A stretch of 64,000 nucleotides of DNA from Methanobacterium alkalithermotolerans (GTDB lineage: Archaea; Methanobacteriota; Methanobacteria; Methanobacteriales; Methanobacteriaceae), in NCBI RefSeq assembly GCF_018141185.1, contig NZ_CP058560.1, positions 2,065,501 to 2,129,500 of the forward strand, in the 5' to 3' direction. The position numbers and the translations under genes are program-made. The notes under the pieces are model-generated. The model had not been told where the DNA came from. It saw nothing but the letters and a program-made list of their open reading frames with translations, and made no database searches. The first letter of the stretch is position 1, and every line of letters starts with the position of its first letter. Shown here in pieces: positions 46,239 to 55,412 of this stretch.

Positions 46239-46919
46239 TTATCTTAGATAATTTATGTTTATATCTGGATTTGCAGCAATTCCTGGTTTTGCCAATAATT
46301 CAACAAATCTAAATCCTTTTTCAGGATGAAATAAATTAGCAGATGCGCAACTTTTTAAAACCCAAGCAGTATCAAGACCCATTTCAGTACCTGCACAGGC
46401 CAAAACCATTTCATTTTCAGGTATAATCCCTGCATCTGTAACCATTAATACGGATTCCATAGCCACTAAAGTGCCCGGGGATATCAATTCTAGAGTCTTT
46501 GCCATAATATCTAAAGAAGTTGGTCTTTCTAAATGTAACCTCATGGAAAAACTGGGTCCAAAAAGGGGAATGGTTCCTCTTACAATATCCACATTCAAAT
46601 CCTTTAATCTAATCTGGTTTTCATCAGTTACATTCATAGGAACTCTTTTAAGTCCCTGTTCTACCCATTCATCACGAGCAGCTTTTAATTCAGGGATTTG
46701 AGAAAATAGATCTGCATCCATCTTTTCAACTTCCCAATACATGCCCTGAGGGCAAGTAACACATATTATTTTTTTATCAGGAATAGCTTTTGCTATTTTA
46801 ACTGCACTATCGCCTCTAACAGAAGCCACCACAATGTAGGGGGATAGTGAAGCTGAATTTTTTAAGATATCAATTATTTTATCGGTATTAACTGGCCCTG
46901 GTCTTTCAAATACTATCAT
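46239..46919 (-). CDS. pyruvate kinase C-terminal-domain-like protein
   Basis: 226 residues from the ATG at 46919 (GGTGATTTT before it); an upstream ATG at 46976 lacks a site. PVNTDKIIDILKNSASLSPY, then YIVVASVRGDSAVKIAKAI, are the pyruvate-kinase C-terminal alpha/beta (PK_C) fold. The catalytic barrel of pyruvate kinase is absent, so it is not a pyruvate kinase. AMESVLMVTDAGIIPENEMV is well conserved in the archaeal stand-alone family. Function unknown, possibly a ligand sensor. Confidence 0.78.
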   Translation of the reverse strand: MIVFERPGPVNTDKIIDILKNSASLSPYIVVASVRGDSAVKIAKAIPDKKIICVTCPQGMYWEVEKMDADLFSQIPELKAARDEWVEQGLKRVPMNVTDENQIRLKDLNVDIVRGTIPLFGPSFSMRLHLERPTSLDIMAKTLELISPGTLVAMESVLMVTDAGIIPENEMVLACAGTEMGLDTAWVLKSCASANLFHPEKGFRFVELLAKPGIAANPDININYLR

Positions 46920-47157
46920 TAAAATCACCGGATTTAATTTAAACATCAAATCTAAAAAAGATGAAAATAGTTCCATTAGCTTATCAATTTCATATTTTTA
47001 AATAGGTTTTACTAGAATATCCTGTTTTAAAAACTATCTAAAATTTCCCATATTTATATGGAGTCTAATGGTTATTTATCTTTAGCTAATTTCATAACTG
47101 GAATCTGCACATTTTTAAATAATATGGTAGTTTATCTAAAGTAAAGGAGGATTATTA

Positions 47158-47820
47158 ATGAAAAAAGTTTCATCCCAAATATTTTTAGGTATCATAATAA
47201 TTGTAGTGGGAATATTCTTACTACTCCGGAGCACAGGAATTATAGACATGGGCAATATATTCCGGTTTTTACCTTCCATATTTATTTTAATTGGAATTTA
47301 TTCCCTTATTAAAAGCAGATTTAGAAATATAACTGAACCTTTATTACTTATTACCATATTTACGGTTATCCAGCTGTGGATACTAAATATAATTACTCTG
47401 GGCAATATTCTATCCTGGTGGCCACTAATATTAATTATTATTGGAGTGGGCATAATACTAAGTAGATTACGTGGACCCTTAAAAGAAGAGGATATTCAGG
47501 AAAAGCTGGATATTTTCACCTTTTTTGGTGAAGTAAAAAGGAATATTAAATCCAATAATTTTCAGGGAGGAGATATAACTGCAGTATTTGGGGAAATAAA
47601 CCTGGATTTAAGAGATGCTGCCCTATCTGAAACTCCCCGTATTAATGTGGTATCTCTTTTTGCAGAAGTAAATATTAAAGTTCCTGCAGAATGGAATGTT
47701 AATTTAGATACCCAACAAATCTTAGCCGATGTGCAGGATAAAAGAAAAGAGTCACCGGTAAAAGAGGAGCTAATAATAGGTGGTCTGGCCATCTTAAGTG
47801 AAGTTAATATCCGCAATTAA
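47158..47820 (+). CDS. LiaF-like membrane protein
   Basis: 220 residues with four short N-terminal helices (DUF5668-type, about 1-105) and a C-terminal beta-rich domain (FFGEVKRNIKSNNFQGGDIT, then AVFGEINLDLRDA, SLFAEVNIKVPAEWNV) typical of LiaF/YvqF cell-envelope proteins. AAAGGAGG precedes the ATG by 7 nt. In bacteria LiaF restrains an envelope-stress sensor; no such partner is next to it. Confidence 0.85.
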   Translation: MKKVSSQIFLGIIIIVVGIFLLLRSTGIIDMGNIFRFLPSIFILIGIYSLIKSRFRNITEPLLLITIFTVIQLWILNIITLGNILSWWPLILIIIGVGIILSRLRGPLKEEDIQEKLDIFTFFGEVKRNIKSNNFQGGDITAVFGEINLDLRDAALSETPRINVVSLFAEVNIKVPAEWNVNLDTQQILADVQDKRKESPVKEELIIGGLAILSEVNIRN

Positions 47821-47860
47821 AATATATTTTTATTTCTCCCCTTTTATTTTTTTAAATTAA

Positions 47861-48457
47861 TCAGGTCTGGTATTTACATTCTGTTCCATTTACAAAGTTA
47901 TCCCTGGTTTTACTATAGAGAATCCAGGCTAGAATATAGGTACCTGAATTCAGGGCTATATAGGCCAGGAGGTATCTGTCAAATATGGCGGTGAAGTTGA
48001 TTAAAAGATGCAATCCCACGGCTATTAGATAGAAGAAAAATGGTCTTTTTTTGGCAATACCATATGCCACAATAGCGGTGCTGCTGGCGTGAAAGAGTAT
48101 TCCTGGAAGTCTAATGTAAAAGGGAACACCCAATCCAAACACATAAACAAAAAATTCAGCAATACCAAATCCCAGCCCTACTAAAAACCCTAACTTAACT
48201 ATGGACTTTTCAGTCTCTCCATGGCGATAAAAAAGAGGATAGGCCTTGGCAAATTCTTCAATTATCGGGGCGAATATCACCACTGATAAAATTTGGGCAT
48301 AGAAAAAGGGCAACACCGAGGTCAGTGTAGTGGTAAAAGTTCCAAAAAATAAGGTCAGGGGAACACTTACTATTATCCCGGAAATAAAAAAGAATAATTT
48401 TTCTTTTAAATCTGGTTTATGAGGTTCTATAATTAAACAATCAGGTTTATCATCCAT
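47861..48457 (-). CDS. PrsW-family intramembrane metalloprotease
   Basis: 198 residues and about six helices. The signature FAPIIEEFAKAYPL (E-E-x-x-K), FHASSTAIVAYG and VGLHLLINF supply the conserved Glu and His residues of the CPBP/PrsW group. PrsW cleaves anti-sigma factors in bacteria; archaeal substrates are unknown. Convergent with the LiaF-like gene. Confidence 0.82.
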   Translation of the reverse strand: MDDKPDCLIIEPHKPDLKEKLFFFISGIIVSVPLTLFFGTFTTTLTSVLPFFYAQILSVVIFAPIIEEFAKAYPLFYRHGETEKSIVKLGFLVGLGFGIAEFFVYVFGLGVPFYIRLPGILFHASSTAIVAYGIAKKRPFFFYLIAVGLHLLINFTAIFDRYLLAYIALNSGTYILAWILYSKTRDNFVNGTECKYQT

Positions 48458-48879
48458 TTTATTAATTCTCCTTACTTAAAACATAACCTGCTAATCAAAA
48501 TTTATATAGGCAAAAGAGAATAATTGTAATAATTAATTTTTGATTTTAATTACGGTAAAAAATATCACAGGCTATAGTTTATTTTCCAGGGGATATATAA
48601 CTTTTTTGAATTATAGGGGGATATAAAATAGATTATATTATATCATTTAGTTATTTTAGAGGGAAATGATTTTTTTAACACCCTAAAAAAATTTAAACTT
48701 TTTAAAAACAAATCATATTTTTTAAAAAACAGACTAAATCATCAGTCCCCTATATACCAGTTCCTTGAAATTAGCATATTTCATCAAATTATTAAATCTT
48801 AACCACAATTTAGAATTATAAAAGATAAATTTCAATATTAATTACGATACATATAATTATCTAATTCAGGTGGGGGTTT
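48458..48879. other. AT-rich intergenic region
   Basis: 422 bp between divergent genes (PrsW and SagB-like). Several A/T tracts could act as promoters for both. No gene or strong hairpin is seen. Confidence 0.5.
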
Positions 48880-49605
48880 ATGAATAAAAAGATAATTCTA
48901 ATAATTTTTGCAATAATCCTGGGAAGTGTTGCTATTTTAGCTTATCAATCATGGTATTTTAATAATGATACAACTAGTAGAATAATACTGGGCAATCAGA
49001 ATCTCCCTGAACCTGTTTTAGAGGGAAATCTCTCTTTAGAAGAAACCATAAATAATAGGCGTTCAGTTAGAAATTTCACAAGGGAAAGCCTGATCTTAAG
49101 TGATGTTTCCCAGGTACTATGGGCTGCTCAGGGTATAACTGATCTTGAAAATAACTTAAGAGCAGCACCTTCAGCCGGGGCAACTTACCCTCTGGAGCTG
49201 TATATTCTGGTTGGGGAAAATGGAGTGGATGGACTGGAGGCAGGTTTATATCACTACCTCCCCTTGAGTCATTCTCTGGAAAAACTGGTGGAAGGGGATC
49301 TTCGACAAAAATTATATGAATCCTGCAATAATCAGGAAGCAGTTCTAAATGCACCGGTGAGTATTATTATAACCGGTCTGGTACAAAGAACCCAGGATAG
49401 ATATCTTGATCCAGATATAAGTAGTAAATATATGCATATGGAAGCAGGACATGCTGGTCAAAATATTTACCTGCAATCAACTGCACTGGGACTGGGAACA
49501 GTTTCTATAGGGGCCATCAACCAGGTCCTGATGAGAGATTTACTTAAATCCGGGCAGGATGAGGAAGCATTATATGTTTTCCCTATAGGATACTCCTTAA
49601 CTTAA
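48880..49605 (+). CDS. SagB-type nitroreductase with N-terminal membrane anchor
   Basis: 241 residues. A helix at about 4-24 anchors the protein. The FMN-binding fold follows: ETINNRRSVRNFTRESL, AAPSAGATYPLELYILVG, YMHMEAGHAGQNIYLQSTAL and GLGTVSIGAIN, the pattern of SagB-like oxidoreductases. Related enzymes oxidise thiazolines and oxazolines in peptide antibiotics, but stand-alone archaeal members have unknown substrates. GGTGGGG precedes the ATG. Confidence 0.86.
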   Translation: MNKKIILIIFAIILGSVAILAYQSWYFNNDTTSRIILGNQNLPEPVLEGNLSLEETINNRRSVRNFTRESLILSDVSQVLWAAQGITDLENNLRAAPSAGATYPLELYILVGENGVDGLEAGLYHYLPLSHSLEKLVEGDLRQKLYESCNNQEAVLNAPVSIIITGLVQRTQDRYLDPDISSKYMHMEAGHAGQNIYLQSTALGLGTVSIGAINQVLMRDLLKSGQDEEALYVFPIGYSLT

Positions 49606-49619
49606 AAAATAAAATAATA

Positions 49620-51140
49620 TTAAATTTCACCTTCTTTAAAAGTGATTTTAAATTCGGTGCCATTGGTGGAGTTAAGTTCGATTTTACCATCTATTTGATC
49701 AGTGAAACTATTAACTAATTGTAGACCCAATGAATCGGTATTTTTAAAATCCAAATCCTCAGGAAAACCGATTCCATCATCTTTTAATATAAATTCATAA
49801 TTATCATCTTTTTTATGGAAATCAATATTAATTTCTCCTTTTTTACCTTCGGAGAAGGCGTGTTTTAAACTGTTAGTTATCAGTTCATTGATAATTAAAC
49901 CCAGGGGGATGGCGGTGTTGATATCCAAAAAAATATCATCCACATTAAGGTTTAACTTCAAAACGTGAGGATTGGAAACATAGCTATGGAATAGTTCGGT
50001 GGAGAGCGACCTGATATAATCTCTAAAATCAATTTTTTTAAGATCAGTAGACCTGTACAACCTTTCATGGATAATGGCCATGGAACGTGCCCGGTTCTTA
50101 CTCTCAATAAAAATATCATGGGATTCTTTATCCTTAATGTACCTGGCCTGAATATTCAATAAACTGGATATCACCATTAAATTATTCTTAACCCGGTGAT
50201 GTATCTCCTTTAAGAGCATTTCCTTTTCTTTTAAATCTTTTTTAATTCTTATCCGGGATTCTTTCATCTGAGTAATATCCCGCACAGATTCAATAGCCCC
50301 AATGAAGTTACCTTTACTATCATAGAGGGGCACGGCAGCAGCCCAAACAGTTCTAATATCCCCTTTTAGGGATACATCAGTTTCTATGGATAATCTTCGA
50401 CCTTTCCTTTTAACATCCGGATAATATTTTAGAATTTCATCATCAGGTGCAGTTACCAGATCAATTAACATAGGTCGACGCATACCATAAAAGGGCAGGG
50501 CATATTCATGGTTTTCTTTTCCCAGGATTTCTTCTGACCACACCCTGGTCATCTCCTCCATAGCCCTGTTCCAGGAAATAACCCGACCATCACTATCAAT
50601 AGTAAAGGTGGCATCAGGAAGAAAATCAATAATATTTGATAAAAGTCTATCTGACTCACTCAAAGCATCTTCGGCTTTTTTAAGATCAGTTATATCCTGA
50701 TTCACACCCCTGGTACCAATAATTTGCCCATTTTCATCAGCTATAACCTGTGTGCGCACGATTATGGATCTTCTCTCCCCATCATCCCAGATTATACTGT
50801 GTTTTAGTATACTGGAATAATAGGGGTCATCGGTTTCCAAAACTTTGGCAACTTCCATTCCCACTACAACACGTTCCTCAGGAGGAATGAAGCGTTTAGA
50901 ATACTCCTGAGGGGACATGTGAATACTTCCCTCTTTTTGGTAACTGGTACCATAAAATGAGTAAAAGTCATCATCAAAGGTGAATTGATCCTTTTTAATG
51001 TCATATTCCCAGTAAACCAGTTTGGCCATTTCCATACTCCGCTTCAGATGTTTTTCTTTCCATTTAAACTTTTGTTTGGTAGATGATCTCTTACTGGTAT
51101 TATTTTTTTCATCCGCCTGGAGAACTCTTTTCCCTGTCAT
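49620..51140 (-). CDS. cytoplasmic PAS histidine kinase, HisKA_2 type
   Basis: 506 residues from the ATG at 51140. Two PAS domains (about 25-150 and 170-290) precede HisKA_2 with LKEIHHRVKNN and a HATPase domain with LIINELITNSLKHAF and KDDGIGFPED. A TTG at 51212 lies inside the insertion-sequence end and cannot be the original start. A TATA-like AAAAATATATTT lies about 20-30 bp before the ATG, inside the 62 bp left between the IS and the gene, so the gene is probably still expressed. No membrane helix is seen. Confidence 0.9.
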   Translation of the reverse strand: MTGKRVLQADEKNNTSKRSSTKQKFKWKEKHLKRSMEMAKLVYWEYDIKKDQFTFDDDFYSFYGTSYQKEGSIHMSPQEYSKRFIPPEERVVVGMEVAKVLETDDPYYSSILKHSIIWDDGERRSIIVRTQVIADENGQIIGTRGVNQDITDLKKAEDALSESDRLLSNIIDFLPDATFTIDSDGRVISWNRAMEEMTRVWSEEILGKENHEYALPFYGMRRPMLIDLVTAPDDEILKYYPDVKRKGRRLSIETDVSLKGDIRTVWAAAVPLYDSKGNFIGAIESVRDITQMKESRIRIKKDLKEKEMLLKEIHHRVKNNLMVISSLLNIQARYIKDKESHDIFIESKNRARSMAIIHERLYRSTDLKKIDFRDYIRSLSTELFHSYVSNPHVLKLNLNVDDIFLDINTAIPLGLIINELITNSLKHAFSEGKKGEINIDFHKKDDNYEFILKDDGIGFPEDLDFKNTDSLGLQLVNSFTDQIDGKIELNSTNGTEFKITFKEGEI

Positions 51141-51193
51141 GGTATAACCATAAAAAAATATATTTTTTCTGTTATTTATCTTTATAGGATTTA

Positions 51194-51201
51194 AGCAATA
51201 T
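51194..51201. repeat. left target-site duplication (8 bp)
   Basis: AGCAATAT directly outside the left end of the IS, identical to 52559-52566. Confidence 0.85.
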
Positions 51202-51225
51202 GGCTCTGTCAAAAACTTGGGGGTT
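51202..51225. repeat. left terminal inverted repeat
   Basis: Begins GGCTCTGTCAAAAACTTGGG; matches the right repeat with one mismatch. Confidence 0.85.
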
Positions 51226-52426
51226 AATTGTCGAAAACCTTTTTCTGATACTGAATTTCTTTTCTGATGTTTATTCGTGACATTACACCATTTTTAATCT
51301 TCATTAGCTTCTTAACACTTTTAGGAAAGGTTTTTTGAAAGATGTTTTCTATTTTGTTAGATGTTCGCTGGATATTTTTATCATCTAAGAACGCGAAGAA
51401 AGTTTTAAAGTAAGGACGCAACGAATTAATGATAATAAATTGAATAATCTTCGAATACTCTTTAATTTTAACTAAAACTTGGTTAAATTTATTTCTAGCA
51501 TTTTTTAATGATCCAACTTGAAATAAATTGAATATTTCTTCTTTTTCTTCTTTTATTTTGTTTATTTCTTCTTTTGATACTTTATTTTGTTTAATATAGT
51601 TCTTTATGATTTTGTTAAAGTTTTTAAATGTGTGAAATAAACACCATTGGTGTTTAAACCCTAATTCTTCGATAATTGGTTTATATTTCTCATCTAAATC
51701 AGTGGTAATGGCAATTCTATTTTTATTTCGAGTATTTTGATCTAAAAACTCTTTGATGTTCTTAGAATTCTCTTTAGAGTATATTTTGTCTGCAACAATA
51801 ATATCCTGTTTACTGTCGATTAAAGTGAATCGGTAATTCCATACACCTTTAATTTTAACCCACTCTACATCAAAAATGTAATATCCCGAATAACGATATT
51901 TAGAATCTTTTTTTTTATTTTTATATTCAAGGATCCAGTTTTCAATTGTTTGATGTGAAATATGGATTCCTGTGTCTTTTTTAACTTTATAAGCAACGTT
52001 ACGCAATGATCCAAAGAATAAACCTACTAATTCAAGACATTTACTCTTAAAATCACGCGTGAAATTACTATTATTCTCAATAAGTTCTGATATATCTGTA
52101 TTAAATTTTTTATTACATTTTTTGCATTTATATGCTTGAATTTCGGTTTTAATCTTTTTTTTATTATAAAATATGAGTTTTCTTCCTTTAACACCATTTT
52201 TGATCACGGATCTGGTGAAACATTCCGGACAAAAGGCTTCCAACATCTCAATATGAAAAATATCTTTTTTATGCCATGTTTTTAATGTTTTAGATACTTT
52301 ATATTCTTTTTTGCAGGATTTTAGTTGATTTTCAACATATTTTGACAAACCTTCGCAAAAATAGGAAAGTTTATAACTTGGATCAAACAAATCAGTAATT
52401 GGAGCAAGTGTTTTTGTTTTTTGCAT
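51224..52426 (-). CDS. DDE transposase of the IS6-like element
   Basis: 400 residues. The N-terminal part has two zinc pairs (CPECFTRS and CKKCNKKF). The catalytic triad is Asp in YIFDVEWVKIKG, Asp in AITTDLDEKY, and Glu in SNKIENIFQ. QWCLFHTFKNFNK is the conserved C/H region between the second and third residues. The frame is intact and Lys/Asn-rich, with codon use more AT-biased than its neighbours. It fills the element. Confidence 0.9.
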   Translation of the reverse strand: MQKTKTLAPITDLFDPSYKLSYFCEGLSKYVENQLKSCKKEYKVSKTLKTWHKKDIFHIEMLEAFCPECFTRSVIKNGVKGRKLIFYNKKKIKTEIQAYKCKKCNKKFNTDISELIENNSNFTRDFKSKCLELVGLFFGSLRNVAYKVKKDTGIHISHQTIENWILEYKNKKKDSKYRYSGYYIFDVEWVKIKGVWNYRFTLIDSKQDIIVADKIYSKENSKNIKEFLDQNTRNKNRIAITTDLDEKYKPIIEELGFKHQWCLFHTFKNFNKIIKNYIKQNKVSKEEINKIKEEKEEIFNLFQVGSLKNARNKFNQVLVKIKEYSKIIQFIIINSLRPYFKTFFAFLDDKNIQRTSNKIENIFQKTFPKSVKKLMKIKNGVMSRINIRKEIQYQKKVFDN

Positions 52427-52534
52427 GCAAAATACTATGCTCCATTTATTATAAAAGTTTTTAGGTTTCTATTTTATAAAATAACGGGTTTTTAGAAGAA
52501 TTTAAAAATTTTTTATCAAAAACATAAAATCAAA

Positions 52535-52558
52535 AACCCCCAAGTTTTTGACAGTGCC
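52535..52558. repeat. right terminal inverted repeat
   Basis: Ends with the complement of GGCACTGTCAAAAACTTGGG; matches the left repeat with one mismatch. Confidence 0.85.
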
Positions 52559-52566
52559 AGCAATAT
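52559..52566. repeat. right target-site duplication (8 bp)
   Basis: AGCAATAT, identical to the left copy at 51194-51201. Confidence 0.85.
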
Positions 52567-52761
52567 CCTGAATTAAAATGGTATAAGAGGCCTTATGCTC
52601 GGTTAAAGCAATTATCTTACAAAAAAATTAATTCTGGATTTAATTTCGTTTAACCTATAGTCTTTATAACTAATAGGATTTTATGGATAATTGAAAATTC
52701 TACTTGCAATAAAAAGAATAAATAATTAGGTTGACTTGAAAATATATTTTTTAAAAGATAG

Positions 52762-53160
52762 TTATGCTGTTGCAAATTGAGATTTAGTCTCAGTTAAATT
52801 AATATCATTACTAACTTGCCAATTCAAATCTTTAGGTATTAGTTTTTGATGAACAAAAACAGAAAATGATGCATCTAATCTTATTTTTTCCTTACCAATA
52901 CATACCTGCATATTTATAGCAATAGGTTGCAAAAGGGAAGATTTATTAACCCGAAGCGTTTTTGATGCATTTAATAACTCTAAAGCAACAGGAACATCAT
53001 TTTTATCAAAATCAAGTATAATATCATCATCTAAACGCAAAGATTTTTGGTATTCATAATCTTCAGTAATATATAACAACAAAGAATCAGCTGCATAATC
53101 ATAATCCTGATCCATAGTAAATTGATTAGTCAGATCTTTACTTTTTATCAATTTTTTCAC
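52762..53160 (-). CDS. DUF2283-type protein
   Basis: 132 residues from GTG (53160), or from TTG at 53151, which is better placed after AGGTGA. YDYAADSLLLYITEDYEYQK and LRLDDDIILDFDKNDVPVAL with ELLNASK form the DUF2283 domain. The family usually accompanies a DUF4258 protein in toxin-antitoxin-like pairs, and a DUF4258-like gene lies just upstream but is frameshifted. The C-terminal 60 residues are an unknown extension. Confidence 0.8.
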   Translation of the reverse strand: MKKLIKSKDLTNQFTMDQDYDYAADSLLLYITEDYEYQKSLRLDDDIILDFDKNDVPVALELLNASKTLRVNKSSLLQPIAINMQVCIGKEKIRLDASFSVFVHQKLIPKDLNWQVSNDINLTETKSQFATA

Positions 53161-53165
53161 CTATC

Positions 53166-53464
53166 TTATTCTATAATTACTGTTACAATCTTTATAATTT
53201 TTTCGTTAATATTATACGGCATAAATATTATAACAATATTCTCATCCTTTTTATGGGGATGGTTTAATGCACTTCAAATTTAGGCACATTCGTATCTTCT
53301 TTATTTTTAATAATTTTTTTAAAAGGGTGTTCAATTAGTAAAGAATATATGTTTTCTTCTGAAAAAACTCTTAGCCTGGATCTTCTTCTTGCATGATTAT
53401 CAATAAGGATTTTTTCTCTAGTTAAACCCGAAAACCACTCTTTCAAGTCTTTTTCTGATAACAT
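53166..53464 (-). pseudogene. DUF4258-like gene split by a frameshift
   Basis: The first frame (53464-53264, 66 residues) has LIDNHARRRSRLRVFSEENI, like the start of DUF4258. It stops early at FEVH. In another frame, just after that stop, the missing part continues as HPHKKDENIVIIFMPYN and KIIKIVTVIIE (stop at 53168-53166), which matches the end of the family. One indel near 53264-53280 would restore a full protein. It lies 5 bp before the DUF2283 start. Either the toxin-like partner is dead, or recoding or a sequence error is involved. Confidence 0.6.
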
Positions 53465-53740
53465 TCTATTCTTAATTCATCCATCCCCCTTCAGTATAAT
53501 AATCTTTAATTAAATTTTATTAATTCAACTTTAAGTAAGTATCTTATTATAAAGTTTAATAACTTTTGGTTTAACTTTGCTTTTTTGAAAATGGTTTTCA
53601 GATTTTTACTCTTTAATCCAATTTTTCTATTTACCTATATCTCATGTGGCTAAAATTACTAATTCATATGAATATTTTTCTTCGGTAAACCATTATATTA
53701 CGAACACTGGGCAAGGAAAAATACAAAATATAATACAATA
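53465..53740. other. AT-rich region before the integrase
   Basis: About 275 bp without a gene. If the element's left attachment site is nearby it could lie here, but no tRNA remnant or long repeat is visible in the window. Confidence 0.35.
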
Positions 53741-53775
53741 AGTATATATTAGTAATACACTAAGATAGTATTACT
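53741..53775 (+). promoter_or_regulatory. integrase promoter with inverted-repeat operator
   Basis: A TATA-like AGTATATATT (53741-53750) is followed at once by AGTAATAC (53751-53758) and GTATTACT (53768-53775), perfect 8-bp arms with a 9-bp spacer. The repeat would cover the transcription start, suited to repression of the integrase. AGTAATAC recurs at 62182-62189. Confidence 0.5.
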
Positions 53776-53791
53776 TTCAGGAGATTTTAGT

Positions 53792-54970
53792 ATGAAATTT
53801 GATGTTGCCTCCCAGGACCGTATTGACTTATGGGTACTAAGAAAAGATCTAGAAAAATCAACTCTAAAGTCCTATCTTAATTGCTTGAGAAACTTTTGTG
53901 AATTAATTGGTAAAACACCGGATGAACTTATCTTAGAAGCAGATGCTGAAGAGGAAAAGGGTATTAAATTGAGGGATAGGAAAATTAATCTTTATTTTTT
54001 AAAATTTAAAAGAAAGCTGGAAAACGATGGAAAAGCCAATGGAACTATCAAATTAAATATCTATGCTTTAAAGTCGTTTTATAGCAGTTTGGATATACAG
54101 GTCCCTAATTTTAAAACTCCCCGAGGTGATATATCTCTGGAAAAAAACTATGGTAAACTGATATCACAGTTTGAACTTCAAACTCTAATAAATATTGCTG
54201 CTTCTCGTGAGAGAGCATTAATCTATATCATGGCCCTTTCAGGGATGGCCCAGGCAGAAGCCCGTAGATTAACCATAAGACAATTTATGGATGCAGTGGG
54301 GGAAGTTATAGATAAAGAAATTAATTCTATGGAAGAATTATTTGCAGAAGAAAAAAAATTGGAAGAACATATATTAACCATACACCTGGTACGTAAAAAG
54401 GTAAATTATCGCTATATCACATTTATTCCTCCGGAAGCAACCATGCAGGTAATTTCTTACCTTAAAGAGAGAATGTATGGTAGAAACCAAAATATAAGAA
54501 TTAAAGATTATGAATCTCCCATATTTGTCAAAATAAACGGAGAACCTATTGATAGGGATTGCATAGTAACTAATTTTAGAAGGGTTGGTTTAGAAGCAGG
54601 TTTTAAAAAGAAAAAAGGTGCTTATAGTTTCTGGAGGGCACATGGTCTGCGTAAATATTTCATATCTACTATTATGAATAAGATGGGGGATAAGGTCCTG
54701 GCCGATTTTTTGGCAGGTCATAAGATCTCTGATGTGGACCGGGCTTACTGGTACATGGATCCTGAGGATTTGAAGAAAAGATACATAAAGGCCTTAAAGT
54801 ACCTTTCAATCGATGGTACCAAAGTCCTATCTGACGATATCAAAAAATTAAAGTATTTACAAAAAGTTCAAGATAAAATGAAACAAGATATGATAAAAAC
54901 ACAGAAACTATTCGAAGTGCTGAAAGAAAATCCTGAATTAATGGAAATTATTAATCAAGTTGAAAAATAA
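53792..54970 (+). CDS. tyrosine recombinase / integrase
   Basis: 392 residues. An N-terminal SAM-like domain (about 1-105) precedes the catalytic domain with Arg158/159 in AEARRLTIRQ, His284 and Arg287 in HGLRKYF, His310 in AGHKISD, and the nucleophile Tyr319 or Tyr321 in DRAYWYMD. The last 50 residues are coiled coil. GGAG precedes the ATG. It should integrate and excise the element that starts here. Confidence 0.92.
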   Translation: MKFDVASQDRIDLWVLRKDLEKSTLKSYLNCLRNFCELIGKTPDELILEADAEEEKGIKLRDRKINLYFLKFKRKLENDGKANGTIKLNIYALKSFYSSLDIQVPNFKTPRGDISLEKNYGKLISQFELQTLINIAASRERALIYIMALSGMAQAEARRLTIRQFMDAVGEVIDKEINSMEELFAEEKKLEEHILTIHLVRKKVNYRYITFIPPEATMQVISYLKERMYGRNQNIRIKDYESPIFVKINGEPIDRDCIVTNFRRVGLEAGFKKKKGAYSFWRAHGLRKYFISTIMNKMGDKVLADFLAGHKISDVDRAYWYMDPEDLKKRYIKALKYLSIDGTKVLSDDIKKLKYLQKVQDKMKQDMIKTQKLFEVLKENPELMEIINQVEK

Positions 54971-55142
54971 TAGCAGAAAATAGATTCTAACAACTAAGAA
55001 TTATATCAATAGACCCTCTAATCTCATTAGCAGAGCTAATGAATAACATAACGTAAAACATGACGATATTTTATCTGTTCTTAAACCATCAGGCCCATTA
55101 CTAAGAATATTTTATTATTTCTTCATACTTTATTCTTTTAAT

Positions 55143-55412
55143 CTATTTTTTTTTTAGTTCTATGATTTCCTCCCGTGCTAATTGCAGTAATTCAAATAAT
55201 AAATCCCTTTGTCTTACAGCTTGTTCTGCTATCCTTCCAGCTTGCACTGCTAATCTCTGGCATTTGTAATAATTTTCCTTTAATTCCTCGATTGATACAG
55301 ATTTTCCCTCTCCTTGTTTCTCCAGTTGTCTAAAATATTCCATAAGTTCTTTATCATCCATATCTGCTATTGATTTTATGTTATCATCCTCCTTTTTTAA
55401 CCATAATTTCAT
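55143..55412 (-). CDS. small coiled-coil protein
   Basis: 89 residues from ATG (55412), overlapping the primase end by 29 bp; no site precedes this ATG. A better candidate is ATA at 55379, 8 nt after GGAGG and in frame, giving 78 residues starting MKSIADMDDKELMEYFRQLE. The protein is charged and helical (VQAGRIAEQAVRQRDLLFEL, then LQLAREEIIELKKK), with no known family. It is the last gene of the minus-strand replication operon and may bridge or regulate the primase or ATPase. Confidence 0.65.
   Translation of the reverse strand: MKLWLKKEDDNIKSIADMDDKELMEYFRQLEKQGEGKSVSIEELKENYYKCQRLAVQAGRIAEQAVRQRDLLFELLQLAREEIIELKKK

Larger units (their letters stand above)
51202..52558 (-). mobile_element. 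IS6-like insertion sequence, intact
   Basis: 1357 bp, bounded by 24-bp terminal inverted repeats that differ at one position; each begins GGC(T/A)CTGTCAAAAACTTGGG. An exact 8-bp duplication AGCAATAT flanks it. GGCNCTGT ends with an 8-bp duplication are typical of the IS6 family. It contains one intact transposase. The perfect duplication and near-perfect ends suggest a recent insertion. It sits in the upstream region of the histidine kinase gene. Confidence 0.9.

Noticed and set aside
46239..46919. Functional pyruvate kinase
   Set aside because: Only the C-terminal-type domain is present; the catalytic barrel is missing.
51141..51212. Histidine kinase start at the TTG (51212)
   Set aside because: The TTG lies in the terminal repeat of the insertion sequence, so it cannot be ancestral; the ATG at 51140 fits the fold.
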